Positions 52,480-63,375 of a stretch of 64,000 bases of DNA are shown here, one piece after another. Each line of letters opens with the position of its first letter. The first letter of the stretch is position 1. The notes beneath the pieces were generated by a model. The model did not search any database, had not been told where the DNA came from, and saw only the letters and a list, made by a program, of their open reading frames with translations. This DNA comes from Ichthyophis bannanicus (taxonomy: Eukaryota; Chordata; Amphibia; Gymnophiona; Ichthyophiidae). Made by a program: the position numbers and the translations under genes. Where the stretch lies: contig CM066031.1 of the NCBI GenBank assembly GCA_033557465.1, positions 1,069,108,444-1,069,172,443 of the forward strand, read 5' to 3'.

Positions 52480-54470
52480 CACTGCAGATAGTTGGTGATA
52501 TTCACTCCACAATCCATTAGCTAAATGGTTTAATTTAGGAGAGCTAAAAGGCTGCCTATATTAAACCATTTAGCTTTATGGATCACAGACCGAATATTGA
52601 TGCTATGCAGAGAGGGGAAGAAGTCATCACTCTTCAGATATATTCAGTGACACTCTTATCTGGAAAGCGACTTGAATATATGTGAATGATTTAAATACCA
52701 TGCCAGTGTTTAGAAAAAACTAATAAACAAATAGAGCTCATGCCCCCATCATAAATCTTGCACAATATTTGTTAGATTAGTCTCTGCTAGAGGAAGGGAT
52801 TGATACTGTTGGTTTCCACCCTCCCTTCCTCATCACTTTCTGTACATTGCAGGCGGGTGTGGGGTGAATTTGTCAACACAGTCCTATTTCACGGTATCAT
52901 TAGCCAAGTGGTCAAGGAATCGCATTTGCTGTGCATCAGAAATAACCAGCATCACGCAAGCCAACCTCAGCTTTTTCACTCCTCTCGTACTGTCTCTTTG
53001 CATTGTTTTTCTTTTTCCTTCTCTAACAAACATGGATGATGTCTTAGTTCCTATCTACACCTTTTCCTTCCTACACTTTAGTTCTCCTTTTCTTTCCCTT
53101 TCTGTTTTCTTTTCTTTCCTTTCATTCATGGCTGGCCCCCGAGTTCCTTTAAGGTGTTTATCACCCTAAGCAGCTCAAGCCTTATGCCTCCCCCTGGCTC
53201 TCGGCATCTATTGTTTCATTTTGCATTCCTGCTCTTTGCTGCCACCCCAGGCAACGGCTTAGTAATGACTGGCCGGACCCTGCTTCCATTAGATTGCTCT
53301 TCTCTGTTCTCCATCTTTTCTCTTTATATTATTTTTCCCTGCCTCTCATACTTTTCTCTTCCATCTTCGTTTTTCAACATTGTTTCCTCTTGTGAGTTCT
53401 TTCATACATTTCCACCTATTGATTTCTGTTTCATTCCACCTTTTTCTCTTTTTTTCTCTCTCCTGATTTTTGCCTTTTCTATTTCTCACTCTCTTGCCAT
53501 TTTTCTTTGCCCATTATCTTATTTCTCTCTTTCCTGCCTTCCTTCATCCTACTCTCTTTAATATTTTTAGCCTACTTACTGAAGGAAAAGATTTATAAGA
53601 CTGATATGTGCAAATGTGTGTCCCCTCCTAATAACATTTATGTTTGGTGTCTTATCCACTCCAAATGTTCAGGACATGGGGTGAAGGAGAGTGAATGGGA
53701 AATCACTGAGACACACACACACAGAAAGTAGACTTCTTCACTTCTGGATGAAATTTCTTATTCTCTCTCTCCTAGTCTTCATTATTTGTATCATCTCTTT
53801 TTTTTTATCTGTTTCTCAAGAGAAAATAGTCCCAAATAATAAAGTCCCAGAAGCAACAGTATCAGGGCTCGAACCGATCTCCTCATAAGCAGAGTCCAGC
53901 AAAGCGTACACCTCACCTGCATCTCAGGGACAGGATTGCTAACGTTTATACACGTACACGTGCATCATAAAAGAAACAGTAGAGATTGATGTTACTGAAT
54001 GCAATCTTGGCTAACAGAAGAGCGGCTGCCTTCTGACGTCTTAGCAAGACTGGCTTGGGACTTGACATGGTAAAGAAAGCTGAATGGATGCTACAGCACT
54101 GACCGTCATGGGATTTTGGGCTGAGAGCATCATGCACCTGGTAGAGAGCCGGCAAGTATACCTCTTACTCAGGTTAGCCATTATGAATCCGTAACTCTGA
54201 AGTGACGCATCAGCCGTAGAACTTCTTTCCTTACATCCTGGACACTGAAGAGGAAGGGGAGAAACCAGGAATATCAAAATGTCTGTTTCATGGGGAGGTC
54301 CAAACAAACCAACCCCTCTCCTTCTCCTCCTCCTATTATCAATTTCTTACTTTCATATCCTTCTTTCTCACTTTAATCGTATTTTTCCTTACATTAACTC
54401 CTAATACAGATACAGTATGACTGATTATATTAACTCATAACTCGAATCACACAATAAGTTACAAAAATCA
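52480..54470. other. Pyrimidine-rich intergenic DNA
   Basis: 52990-53840 is strongly T/C-biased on the plus strand and produces spurious Phe/Ser-rich frames. No gene motif or element boundary is seen. The region just before 54470 may contain the 5' UTR of the RTE element. Confidence 0.45.
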
Positions 54471-54472
54471 CA

Positions 54473-57400
54473 GTGGATAGTTACAACAAAACAAATTGTG
54501 CTATAGTGCTGGAAGATGAGACCCCCGGGTCGGAAGGCACTCAACTAGCTACTGGGGAAGAGCTGAAGACTTTTCAGAGTAAAGCCAGCATTTATGATGT
54601 GGTTGGATCAAAGCCCTCGGGAAGACTGACTGCTGATGTAGCTGCGCATGAAATGAGAGTCAGAAGCTGTAAAGATGTCTTACACATTGGAACATGGAAC
54701 GTACGAAGTATGAGCCAAGGGAAGTTGGAGGTGGTCAAGAATGAAATGGAACGTGTACAACTTGATCTGTTGGGTGTCAGCGAACTGAAATGGACTGGCA
54801 TCGGGCACTTTGCATCAGATGATCACATGGTCTACTATGCTGGAAATGAAAGACAAAGAAGAAATGGTGTTGCATTTATAATAAAGAAGAAATTTGCAAG
54901 AACTGTAATGAAATACAATGCAGTCAGCGAACGCTTAATCTCTATTCGTCTACGAGGCTTGCCTATCAACACAACTATAATTCAAGTATATGCCCCAACA
55001 ACAGCTGCAGAAGAGAATGAAATTGAAGAGTTCTATGAACAAGTACAAGCTGAAATTGACAGAACATGCAAACAGGATATCCTGATAGTCACGGGTGACT
55101 GGAATGCAAAAGTTGGCAACAAAGAAGAAGGCAAAGTAGTTGGAAAATATGGACTTGGCAACAGAAATGAAGCTGGAGAAATACTGATAGAATTCTGCAA
55201 GACCAATGATCTATTCATCTCAAACACCTTCTTCCAGCAACACAAGCGGTGACTGTACACATGGACTTCACCCAATGGATTGTATAAAAATCAAATTGAC
55301 TACATCTGTGGAAGTCAACGATGGAAAACCTCTATAACATCAACCAAGACAAAACCTGGAGCTGACTGTGGTACAGATCATCAACTACTAGTATGCAAAC
55401 TCAAGCTAAAGTTGAAAAAGAGCAAACCACTCATGAATGCAGCAAAATATGAACTTGAGAATATGCCACTGGAATTTAAAGACTGCCTGCAAAATTGATT
55501 TGCTGCTTTAGATACAAATGACAGAGCTCCGGAAGAGTTATGGAATGACATCAAGAAGGTTGTGTTGGAAGAAAGCGAGAAGTCTGTACAAAAGGTGAAA
55601 AAGCAAAAACGGCCAAAATGGATGACGGAAGAAACTCTGAAAATTGCCCAGAAACGCAGAGAAGCTAAAGCCAGAGGAGAAAGAAAGACAATCGCAGAAC
55701 TCAACAGAGATTTCCAACGTGCAGCAAGACAGGACAAGGAAAAGTACTACAACGACGCATGCAAGGAAATAGAAGCAGAAACTATTAGAGAAGAACAAGA
55801 TCGGCTTACCTAACGCTACGAGAGTTAAAGAAAAAGTTCCAGCCACGAATTGGAATGTTACAAGATGCTCAAGGTTCTATGTTGAATGATGCTGAGAAGA
55901 TCAAGAAAAGGTGGAAGGAATATACAGGGTTTTTATATGATAAAGATCAAGTGGACCAACAGCCGTTTCAACCTGTACCTTATGATCGGGAACCATTGGT
56001 GATGAAAGAAGAAGTTGAAGCAGCATTGAAAGCCTTATCAAAGAACAAAGCACCAGGCATTGATGGCATTCCTATAGACGTATTGCAGCAATCTGATGCA
56101 GCTGTTGCCATACTTACAAGGCTCTGCCAAGAAATATGGAAGACAACATCATGGCCAACTGACTGGAAAAGATCTGTGTTTATACCAATACTAAAGAAAG
56201 GTGATCCAACTGACTGTGGAAATTATTGAACAATCGCTCTGATCCCACATGCCAGCAAGATTCTACTGAAGATTATTCAAAAGAGACTACAACCATACCT
56301 GGAACAAGAACTACCTGAAGTGCAAGCAGGGTTCAGGAAAGGGCGAGGAACGAGAGACATCATTGCAGATGTGAGATGGATCCTTGAAAAGACTAAAGAA
56401 TACCAAAAGGATATCTATTTGTGCTTTATCGACTATAGCAAGGCTTTTGACTGTGTAAACCATGAGAAACTCTGGGCCACATTAAGAAGCATGGGTATAC
56501 CAGAACACCTGATCGTTATCTTGCGCAATTTGTACATTGATCAAGAAGCAACAGTTCGAACGAAACAAGGAGAAACAGAATGGTTTAAAATAAGCAAAGG
56601 TGTAGGACAAGGCTGCATACTTTCCCCCTACCTGTTTAATATATATGCAGAACAAATCATCAGAGAAGCAGGATTCAATGAAGACAACAGAGGTGTGAAG
56701 ATTGGTGGAAGACTCATCAACAACCTTCGCTATGCTGATGATACTACATTACTGGCTGAAAGTGAAGATGATCTGAAACATTTGCTTCTCACAATCAAAG
56801 AACATAGTCTCAAAATGGGCCTGCACCTTAATGTAAAGAAGACAAAGATCATGACAACTGGCATAATCAACAGGTTCATCGTTGAAGGAGAAGAAATTGA
56901 AATTGTGAACAACTTTAACCTACTTGGATCAACTATCAATAAAGAAGCAACAAGCAGTCAAGAAATCAAACGACGCATTGCTCTTGGCAGAATGGCTATG
57001 AAAGACCTAGATAAGATTCTCAAGAGCAGAGATGTCTCTCTCCATACAAAGATTCGACTTGTTCAAGCCATGGTATTTTCAATAACATCATATGGATGTG
57101 AAAGCTGGACGGTGAAAAAGACAGACAGGAAGAAAATCGATGCCTTTGAATTATGGTGCTGGCGGCGAATACTGTGTATACCATGGACTGCCCAAAGAAC
57201 AAACCAGTCGGTACTAGAGGAGATCAAACCTAAGCTTTCTTTAGAAGCTCAAATGACAAGACTTCGACTTTCATACTTTGGACTCATCATGCGAAGAGAG
57301 AGATCATTAGAGAAAGACATCATGCTTGGCAAAATAGAAGGTCAACGCAAAAGAGGAAGGCCAGCAATGAGATGGATCGATACAATAACAGCATCTACAA

Positions 57401-57504
57401 GTACCAGTCTGTCAACAATGAGCCGCCTGACTGAAGACCGAACACAATTTAGGATAGCTATCCAGAGGGTCGCCATGAGTCGACTCCGACTCAACGGCAC
57501 TTAA
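54473..57504 (+). pseudogene. RTE endonuclease-reverse transcriptase, three TGA stops and one frameshift
   Basis: The protein nicks DNA and copies the RTE RNA at the nick. Endonuclease motifs: 'IGTWNVRSM' (Asn), 'GVSELKWTG' (Glu), 'IIQVYAPT' (Tyr), 'IVTGDWNAKVG' (Asp/Asn) and 'GTDHQLLVCKL' (Asp-His). Reverse transcriptase: 'KAPGIDGIPIDVLQQ', 'FIDYSKAFDCVNHEKLW', 'GVGQGCILSPYLFNIYAEQI', 'LRYADDTTLLAES' (catalytic, about 56727-56765), 'LHLNVKKTKIM'. The C-terminus is 'YGCESWTVKK', 'WCWRRILCIPW', 'GQRKRGRPAMRWIDTI', as in BovB/RTE. In-frame stops at 55250, 55496 and 56227 are all TGA where Arg CGA is expected; a one-base frameshift lies near 55790-55850. The last 394 codons (56320-57504) are open. 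Start codon unresolved: the first in-frame ATG is at about 54652. Confidence 0.9.
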
Positions 57505-57512
57505 CAACAACA
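54473..57512 (+). mobile_element. Nearly intact RTE LINE (BovB-like)
   Basis: A single long coding region of about 1010 codons plus a very short 3' UTR ending 'ggcacttaacaacaaca'. RTE elements typically have one such protein and this minimal tail. The 5' limit is uncertain (somewhere 54380-54473). It is followed directly by a CR1 fragment. Very few lesions, so among the youngest large elements here. Confidence 0.9.
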
Positions 57513-59755
57513 TGAAGTAGTATAGGAAGGTTCAAAGAGTAACAAGACTGCCTATAGAAAGGAAGCATTCCAAATAGACTTAGACTTTAGAAAGCTAACT
57601 TTGCGAAGATGGGCCAATACCTCAGGGAGTCGTTAGCTGAATGGAAACAGCTGGGGGATGTAGAAAAACTGGGCAAAACTGAAAGGGGATATTTTAAGGG
57701 CAACCAACCTTTTTGTTAAAATGGTAAATAAAGGTAAAAGGAAAAGGAGACCGCTATGGTTTTCGAAAGAAGTAGCTGAAAAAGTGAAGAAAAAGAGGGA
57801 GGCCTTCATGAAATACAAGAGATCACAGAGAGAGGAAGACAGGCATCTATATTTGGAAAAACTTAGAGAAGCTAGCAAAGTAGTCAAGAAGGCAAAGATT
57901 CAGAAGGAGGAGGAAATAGCCAATGCAATAAAATGGGGGGATAAGACATTTTTCAGATAGATTAGTGAGAAGAGGAAGGGCAAGAGTGGTATTGTCAGAC
58001 TCAAGGGTGCAGGGGAGGAATATGTAGAAGCTGATAAGGATAAAGCGGAATTGCTTAACAAATATTTTTGTTCTGTGTTCACAGATGAAGAACCAGGAGT
58101 AGGACCTCAGAAAACACCCACAAATAGGAACAGAAGCGAGGGACATCTTGAACAATTTTCAGAAGACTGTGTTCGTGAGAAACTAGCTCAACTTAAAGTA
58201 AACAAAGCGATGGGACCGGATGGAATACACCCTAGAATACTGAGAGAACTTGGGGACGTTCTAGCAACTCCACTGACTGACCTTTTCAATGCCTCGTTGG
58301 AGTCGGGAGAGGTGCCAAAGGACTGGAGAGAGGCTCATGTGGTGCCTTTACACAAAAGCAGAAGTAAGGATGTGGTTGAAAACTACAGGCCGGTTAGTTT
58401 AACTTCGGTGGTGAGTAAATTATTGGAAACGCTGCTGAAAGAGAAAATAGTGAGGTTTCTGGAGTCCAGCGGATTACAGGATCTGAGGCAGCATGGATTC
58501 ACCAGAGGCAGGTCTTGTCAGACAAATCTGATTGATTTCTTTGATTGGGTGACCAGGGAGTTGGACCGAGGGAGAGCTCTAGATGTGGTGTATTTAGATT
58601 TCAGTAAAGCCTTTGACACTGTTCCTCACAGGCGACTTATAAACAAACTGAGCACCCTAGGGATGGACCCTAAAGTTACTGCTTGAGTTAGAAAATGGTT
58701 GGGTGGGAGGCGACAAAGAGTAGAAGTAAATGGAGCTCACTCTGAGGAGAAGGATGTTACCAGTGGTGTGCACCAGGGATCTGTCCTTGGTCCGATTCTT
58801 TTTAACATCTGTTAGTGATATAGCAGAAGGGCTGTCGGGTAAGGTTTGCCTCTTTGTGGATGATACCAAAATCTGCAATAGAGTAGACACCCAGGAAGGT
58901 GTAGATAACATGAGGAGGGATCTAGCTAAGCTTGAAGAATGGTCTGGAATTTGGCAGCTGGGATTTAATGTTAAAAAATGTAAGGTCATGCATTTGGGCT
59001 GCAGCAATCCAAGGGAGCAATACAGTAAAGGAGGTGAAGTACTTTTGTCCACTAAAGAAGAGCGGGACCTAGATGTGGTTGTCTGATGATCTTAAAGTAG
59101 CTAAACAGGTAGAAAAGGCGACAGCAAAAGCTAAAAGGATGCTTGTGTGCATACGGAGAGGAATGGCTAGCAGAAAAAAGGAGGTGATAATGCCTCTGTA
59201 TAAGTCTTTGGTGCGACCTCATTTGGAGTGTAGTGTGCAATTCTGGAGACCGCACCTTCAAAATGATGTGAACAGGATGGAGTCGGTGCAGAGGGTGGCT
59301 ACTAAAATGATTAGTGATCTTCATTATAAATCATATGAGGACAGACTGAAGGATCTTAATATGTACATCTTAGAGGAAAGGCGGGATAGAGGTGATATGA
59401 TTGAGATGTTTAAATACCTCCTTGGCATAAATGTTCAGGGAGAGAGCCTCTTTCAATTGAAAGCAAGTTCTGCTACGAGGGGACATGGGATGAGGGTAAA
59501 GGGAGATAGATTCAGGAGTGATATGCGGAAATATTTCTTTACGGAAAGAGTGGTGGATCCATGGAATAGTCTCCCAGTGGAGGTGGTAGAGATGAGGACA
59601 GTAACTGAATTCAAAAAAACATGGGACACAAACACAGAGGATCTCTAAAGGTAAAAAGGGGACTGTTGTAGTTGTTGATATGGGAGGACAGACTAGATAG
59701 GCCATGTGGTCTTTTTCTGTCATCATATTTCTATGTTCTATGTTTCTAAATATTA
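57513..59755 (+). mobile_element. CR1 LINE, second subfamily, 5'-truncated
   Basis: Reverse transcriptase blocks: 'NKAMGPDGIHPRILRELGDV', 'NYRPVSLTSVVSKLLETLLK', 'LDVVYLDFSKAFDTVPHRRL', 'GVHQGSVLGPILFNI', 'CLFVDDTKICN' (catalytic, Val for the usual Ala), 'LGFNVKKCKVMHLG', 'RPHLECSVQFWRPHLQND', 'RKYFFTERVVDPWNSLPVEV'. Stop at 59646-59648, then the 3' UTR 'gactagataggccatgtggtc' and a 'tttctatgttctatgtttct' tail. Frames break near 57960, 58686, 58815 and 59080. It is distinct in sequence and 3' UTR from the 30290 subfamily. The endonuclease is missing. Confidence 0.9.
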
Positions 59756-59849
59756 CACCAACGTACAGGGCACCAAAGCTACTGGGAAAACAGAACACAC
59801 CAGATGATTTATGTACAGAAACTACACACAGAATCCCTTTCCTTAATTG

Positions 59850-60065
59850 CCTCTTTGCTGCCTCTTTCGCATCTTGACTCATCTGGTCTCCTATGTGTCT
59901 CCTTACCATTCCCCCTAGATGTATCCCATGTCTACAGCTACTGTGTTGTCTGTCTTGACTAGATTGTAAGCTCTGATGAGAAGGGCCGTCTTTTACATGT
60001 GTGTGTGCATCGCTGCATACGTCTTGTAGCACTATACAAATGCTCAGTAGTAGAAGTAGTCACAA
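59850..60065 (+). repeat. SINE-like repeat with (TAG)n tail, forward strand
   Basis: 'gactagattgtaagctctgatgag' (in pieces), 'gggccgtcttttacatgtg' and 'tagcactatacaaatgctcagtagtagaagtag' mirror the reverse copy at 38257-38600. Confidence 0.6.
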
Positions 60066-60728
60066 ATACAAAACAAAGGCATCACAAAAACTTAACTGGA
60101 AGCCCCAAGAGGCCAGATTCTGCCTGCCATGCAATACTAGAGAGAGAGAAACAAAAATTCATTTCCACTTGCACTGTACAAAATTAAAAAATATCAGAAA
60201 TGAACATTCTCAAAGCTAACATGCTGCATTCACTAAACGTTTGCTTCTTATATTTGTTGTGTGGACATTTTTTTTTTAATCGCATTGATTGGGGTCTCTC
60301 TTTCCTATTTTCCTATTGTGTTTCTTTTACTAATTCCTTTTCCAAGGAAATGTTCTAAGTCCAAATCTCCTCTCTGTTTTCCATTTTTCTCTCTCCTCTT
60401 GTCTCCCTTGATTCCTCGCCAACGCTTGTCTAATACATTGATCTTCCCATTTCATCGCTCTTCTTCATTTCTTTATTTTCTGCCTGTCTGTCCTGTTGTA
60501 ACTAGAATTCACCCCTCCTTCTCCCTCTTAGCAGTTTCATGCTGGGATTGCAGTACATAACTCTGTCTTCCTCTCTTCACCTTTCACCAGCTCTACATCT
60601 CTCACTCCTAACCACGTCCCCCGGACCAGCTCCCTGCTCTCACTTCCATCCCATTACCCCTGTCTTTCCTCTGCATTCTTTTCCCCCTGCCTCTTCCCCC
60701 TTTTCCTCTATACTCACCTTCCTCCCAC
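60066..60728. other. Pyrimidine-rich spacer
   Basis: 60270-60728 is T/C-biased on the plus strand like 52990-53840. No gene or element recognised. Confidence 0.5.
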
Positions 60729-61067
60729 CAATGTTCCCTCTAATTTTCTGTAGGCTGTGTGCACATAAAATATCAGCTGTGCAGCTTTGAAGGAAGGTTA
60801 AATTTCTGTGCGCCACGTAACGACACACTGAGTTATATACTTTAAAATTTGACTACACGTCAGAATACAGTATGTACACCACATTGATTGCACTAGAAAA
60901 TATTGTAGAACTTGTGAAAACCATAAATACACAACAACTTTTAAATTTTAAGATGTTTGTGGTGTTTTCTATCAGAATCAGAACCGTAATTTTTGTGCGC
61001 TCTGTTGTAAGGTATGTGCGCTCACTCGGCGAGGTGTGTGCACGCGCACAGCTTAGAGGGAACAGTG
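60729..61067. mobile_element. hAT-type non-autonomous transposon, 339 bp, perfect 8-bp target duplication
   Basis: Flanked by 'cctcccac' at 60721-60728 and 61068-61075. The ends 'caatgttccctctaa' and 'ttagagggaacagtg' are inverted repeats with one mismatch, and further in 'gtgtgcaca' faces 'gtgtgcacgcgcaca'. The AT-rich interior has no coding frame. The 8-bp duplication and CA..TG ends identify the hAT superfamily. Confidence 0.92.
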
Positions 61068-61399
61068 CCTCCCACCCCTCATCAATGTTCCTCTGTTTCT
61101 CATCCCCATACTAGCTCCTGCTCCTCCCCTGGGCTCATTCCCTCCTGTAACCCTTTCTCTGCCTTTGCACCCTACCCAGTCTCCTACTGCCCCTCTTTCA
61201 CCACTTCCATAGTTCCAGTTCCACCCTTTCTTAACTCCTAGCAATATTGTTAAAACATCACCATGGGGGGGCGGAGCCTGATGTCCAGCGGGTTAGACGC
61301 TTCGTGCTGAAGCTCCCGAGGGGCCTACTCAGAATCCTGACTTAATACCTGCATAAACTTAATATTTTGCTCCGAACTTACCGGGGTGCCTTGGGGGGA

Positions 61400-62248
61400 A
61401 TGGCGGCCCACAAACCAGCGCGCTTAGACTTCGGGTCTCCCTCTTCTTCACATGGAAAACGCTCCAAAACAGAGCTGTCTTCCCCACAAAAGATGGTTCC
61501 ACTTCGGGTAAGCCCCGAAATGCAACAGGAGATCTTGGAGGAAATACGTGGTGTGAAGGAACTGGTACAGTCCAACGGAGAAGCGCTCCGAGCCATGCGA
61601 GAAGATTTCGGTATGCTTCAGGACCGGCTTGAAGGTCTTTCACTACGGCTGGACAACATGGCGGGGGTCCTCGATTCGCACGCGGTGCGCTTGGTGAACC
61701 TGGACAAGGCTGAGCGTCAGATACAGAATCTTCAAAAAGAGTTAGAGGATTGCAATAATCGAGCCCGTCGCAACAATGTAAGGCTCATAGGAGTACCAGA
61801 GGGGGCGGAAGCAGGAGATATTAGAGAATTTCTGGTCAAAACTCTCCCCTCCTTGCTGAAGATTACCTTTTGCAGAGATCTGGAAATTGACCGAGCATAT
61901 CGTGCTCCTACCAACATCGCACTCAATCGGACGACCCCCCGGCCCATCATCTTTCGTTTACTGAGGTATCAACAAGTTGAGCAAATTCTCAATGCTGCCC
62001 GGGCGAATCACCATCTGCAGTTTGAAAATCATAAAGTCTCTTTCTTCCCCGACTTGGCAAAGCCCACAGTTGACCGGCGGAAGGGACTCCTTGCTTTTCG
62101 ACCTAGACTTCAACAGTTACAGGCTCGCTTTGGCCTCTTATATCCAGCGAAGCTCAGAGTGACTCTCCATAACCAAACTAGAACCTTCGAAGATCCTGCT
62201 CTGCTAGCAACATTTTTAGATTCCAAAGAGGCAGACCAGATGCGCTAA
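61400..62248 (+). CDS. L1 ORF1 protein, 282 aa, intact
   Basis: ORF1 proteins trimerise through a coiled coil and coat L1 RNA, acting as chaperones in the retrotransposition particle. Starts at ATG 61400 (MAAHKPARLDFGS); an upstream in-frame extension lacks ATG. Residues 1-40 are basic and flexible; about 45-120 form a coiled coil ('EEIRGVKELVQSNGEALRAM' to 'LQKELEDCNNRARR'). The RRM starts at 'NNVRLIGVPEGAE' and the C-terminal domain carries 'RPIIFRLLRYQQVEQILNAA', 'RRKGLLAFRPRLQQL' and 'LYPAKLRVTL'. It ends ADQMR-TAA. Length is within the range of vertebrate L1/Tx1 ORF1s. No frame damage. Confidence 0.88.
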   Translation: MAAHKPARLDFGSPSSSHGKRSKTELSSPQKMVPLRVSPEMQQEILEEIRGVKELVQSNGEALRAMREDFGMLQDRLEGLSLRLDNMAGVLDSHAVRLVNLDKAERQIQNLQKELEDCNNRARRNNVRLIGVPEGAEAGDIREFLVKTLPSLLKITFCRDLEIDRAYRAPTNIALNRTTPRPIIFRLLRYQQVEQILNAARANHHLQFENHKVSFFPDLAKPTVDRRKGLLAFRPRLQQLQARFGLLYPAKLRVTLHNQTRTFEDPALLATFLDSKEADQMR

Positions 62249-62677
62249 GTCAACAACTCGGATGGAATCCGCTGGAACTGCCCGCCATTTTGAATGGCCC
62301 GATGCGGTGATCATTGCCTGGAATAGAGACTGCCTGGACCTTTCTTTCTTTTATATCTATCTTTCTCGGTCTCCTTTTCCTCCATGATGTGCACCTCGGT
62401 TGGATTCGGAGCACGCACAGCTATACCGGTTATATGTTTCAATTTAGGCCTTCTCTGGGGTTTCTCCCCGCAGACATCAGGTCGCCAGTAATTTCTGGGG
62501 TTTTGCTTCTTCTCTAAGGCACTTCGGTGCTTCTACTGTTATATAGGGCGCTTTATGGTTTTTCATTGGCTTATTTTCTATCATATCGTGTGTACAGTCA
62601 TTTATAGTTGATATGAGGGACATTGCGCAACTCTGTGCGCCATCATGTTTCTTTCTCAGAATGTTTGACTTTGTTGT

Positions 62678-63375
62678 ATGGCCTTATGTAAGCTCTTGTC
62701 ACTGAACGTAAGAGGCATCAATAGTCCAATCAAAAGAATGACCACCCTTAGTTATTTTAATCATGACCATACTGATTTAGTGTTTCTTCAGGAAACCCAT
62801 TTCACCTCCGTTGAACCACTGAAACTTACTGCTAAACCTTATATGGTGGCTGCCTATTCTCCCGCCGTTTCCAAGCGGTGCGGGGTAGCCATCTTGGTTA
62901 AGAAATCTTTGCCTACCACTGTAATGGATACTAGCTCTGATGGGGAGGGTAGCTGGGCCTGTGTACATTTTAAGGTTGGAGATAGTGAATTCACGTGTAT
63001 TTGTATTTATGCTCCGAATGTGGATGACCCTGTTTTTTTTGTTTTTTTTATGCACGTATTGCGCAGTAGGCATAGGCCTCTGTCACTACTCCACTGTTAC
63101 TTGGCGGCGATTTCCACCAAGTATTTGATCCTTTGATAGATAGACTGCCGCCTAGAACGAGTGGTCCACCCAAGAGTCTCTACACCCTGCCAGCTCTGAT
63201 GAAAGATCTTGCGTGAGTAGATATATGGAAGCTGCTTCACCCCTCCGACTTAGAGTTCACCTTTTCTCAGCCCCCCCATCACTCACAATCTAGATCAGAT
63301 TTTTTCTTATCTCCACAGTACTGATATCCCAAGTGGACATATACTCCTGATAGGTTAGCCAACTGGAATGCCATT
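62678..63375 (+). pseudogene. L1 ORF2 endonuclease domain, frameshifted
   Basis: Starts MALCKLLSLNVRGINSP at 62678. Apurinic-type endonuclease motifs: 'SLNVRGIN' (Asn), 'VFLQETHF' (Glu) and 'ICIYAPN' (Tyr). A T-run at 63031-63049 marks a frameshift, after which 'GGDFHQVFDPL' (Asp; about 63103-63135) continues in another frame. 'SRSDFFL' near 63290 corresponds to the late S-D block. Several stops follow. Confidence 0.8.

Noticed and set aside
53154..53561. 135-codon plus-strand ORF with apparent membrane segments
   Set aside because: Hydrophobicity comes from T/C-rich low-complexity DNA; no conserved motif.
61359..61643. Minus-strand ORFs opposite the L1 start
   Set aside because: They are antisense shadows of L1 ORF1.
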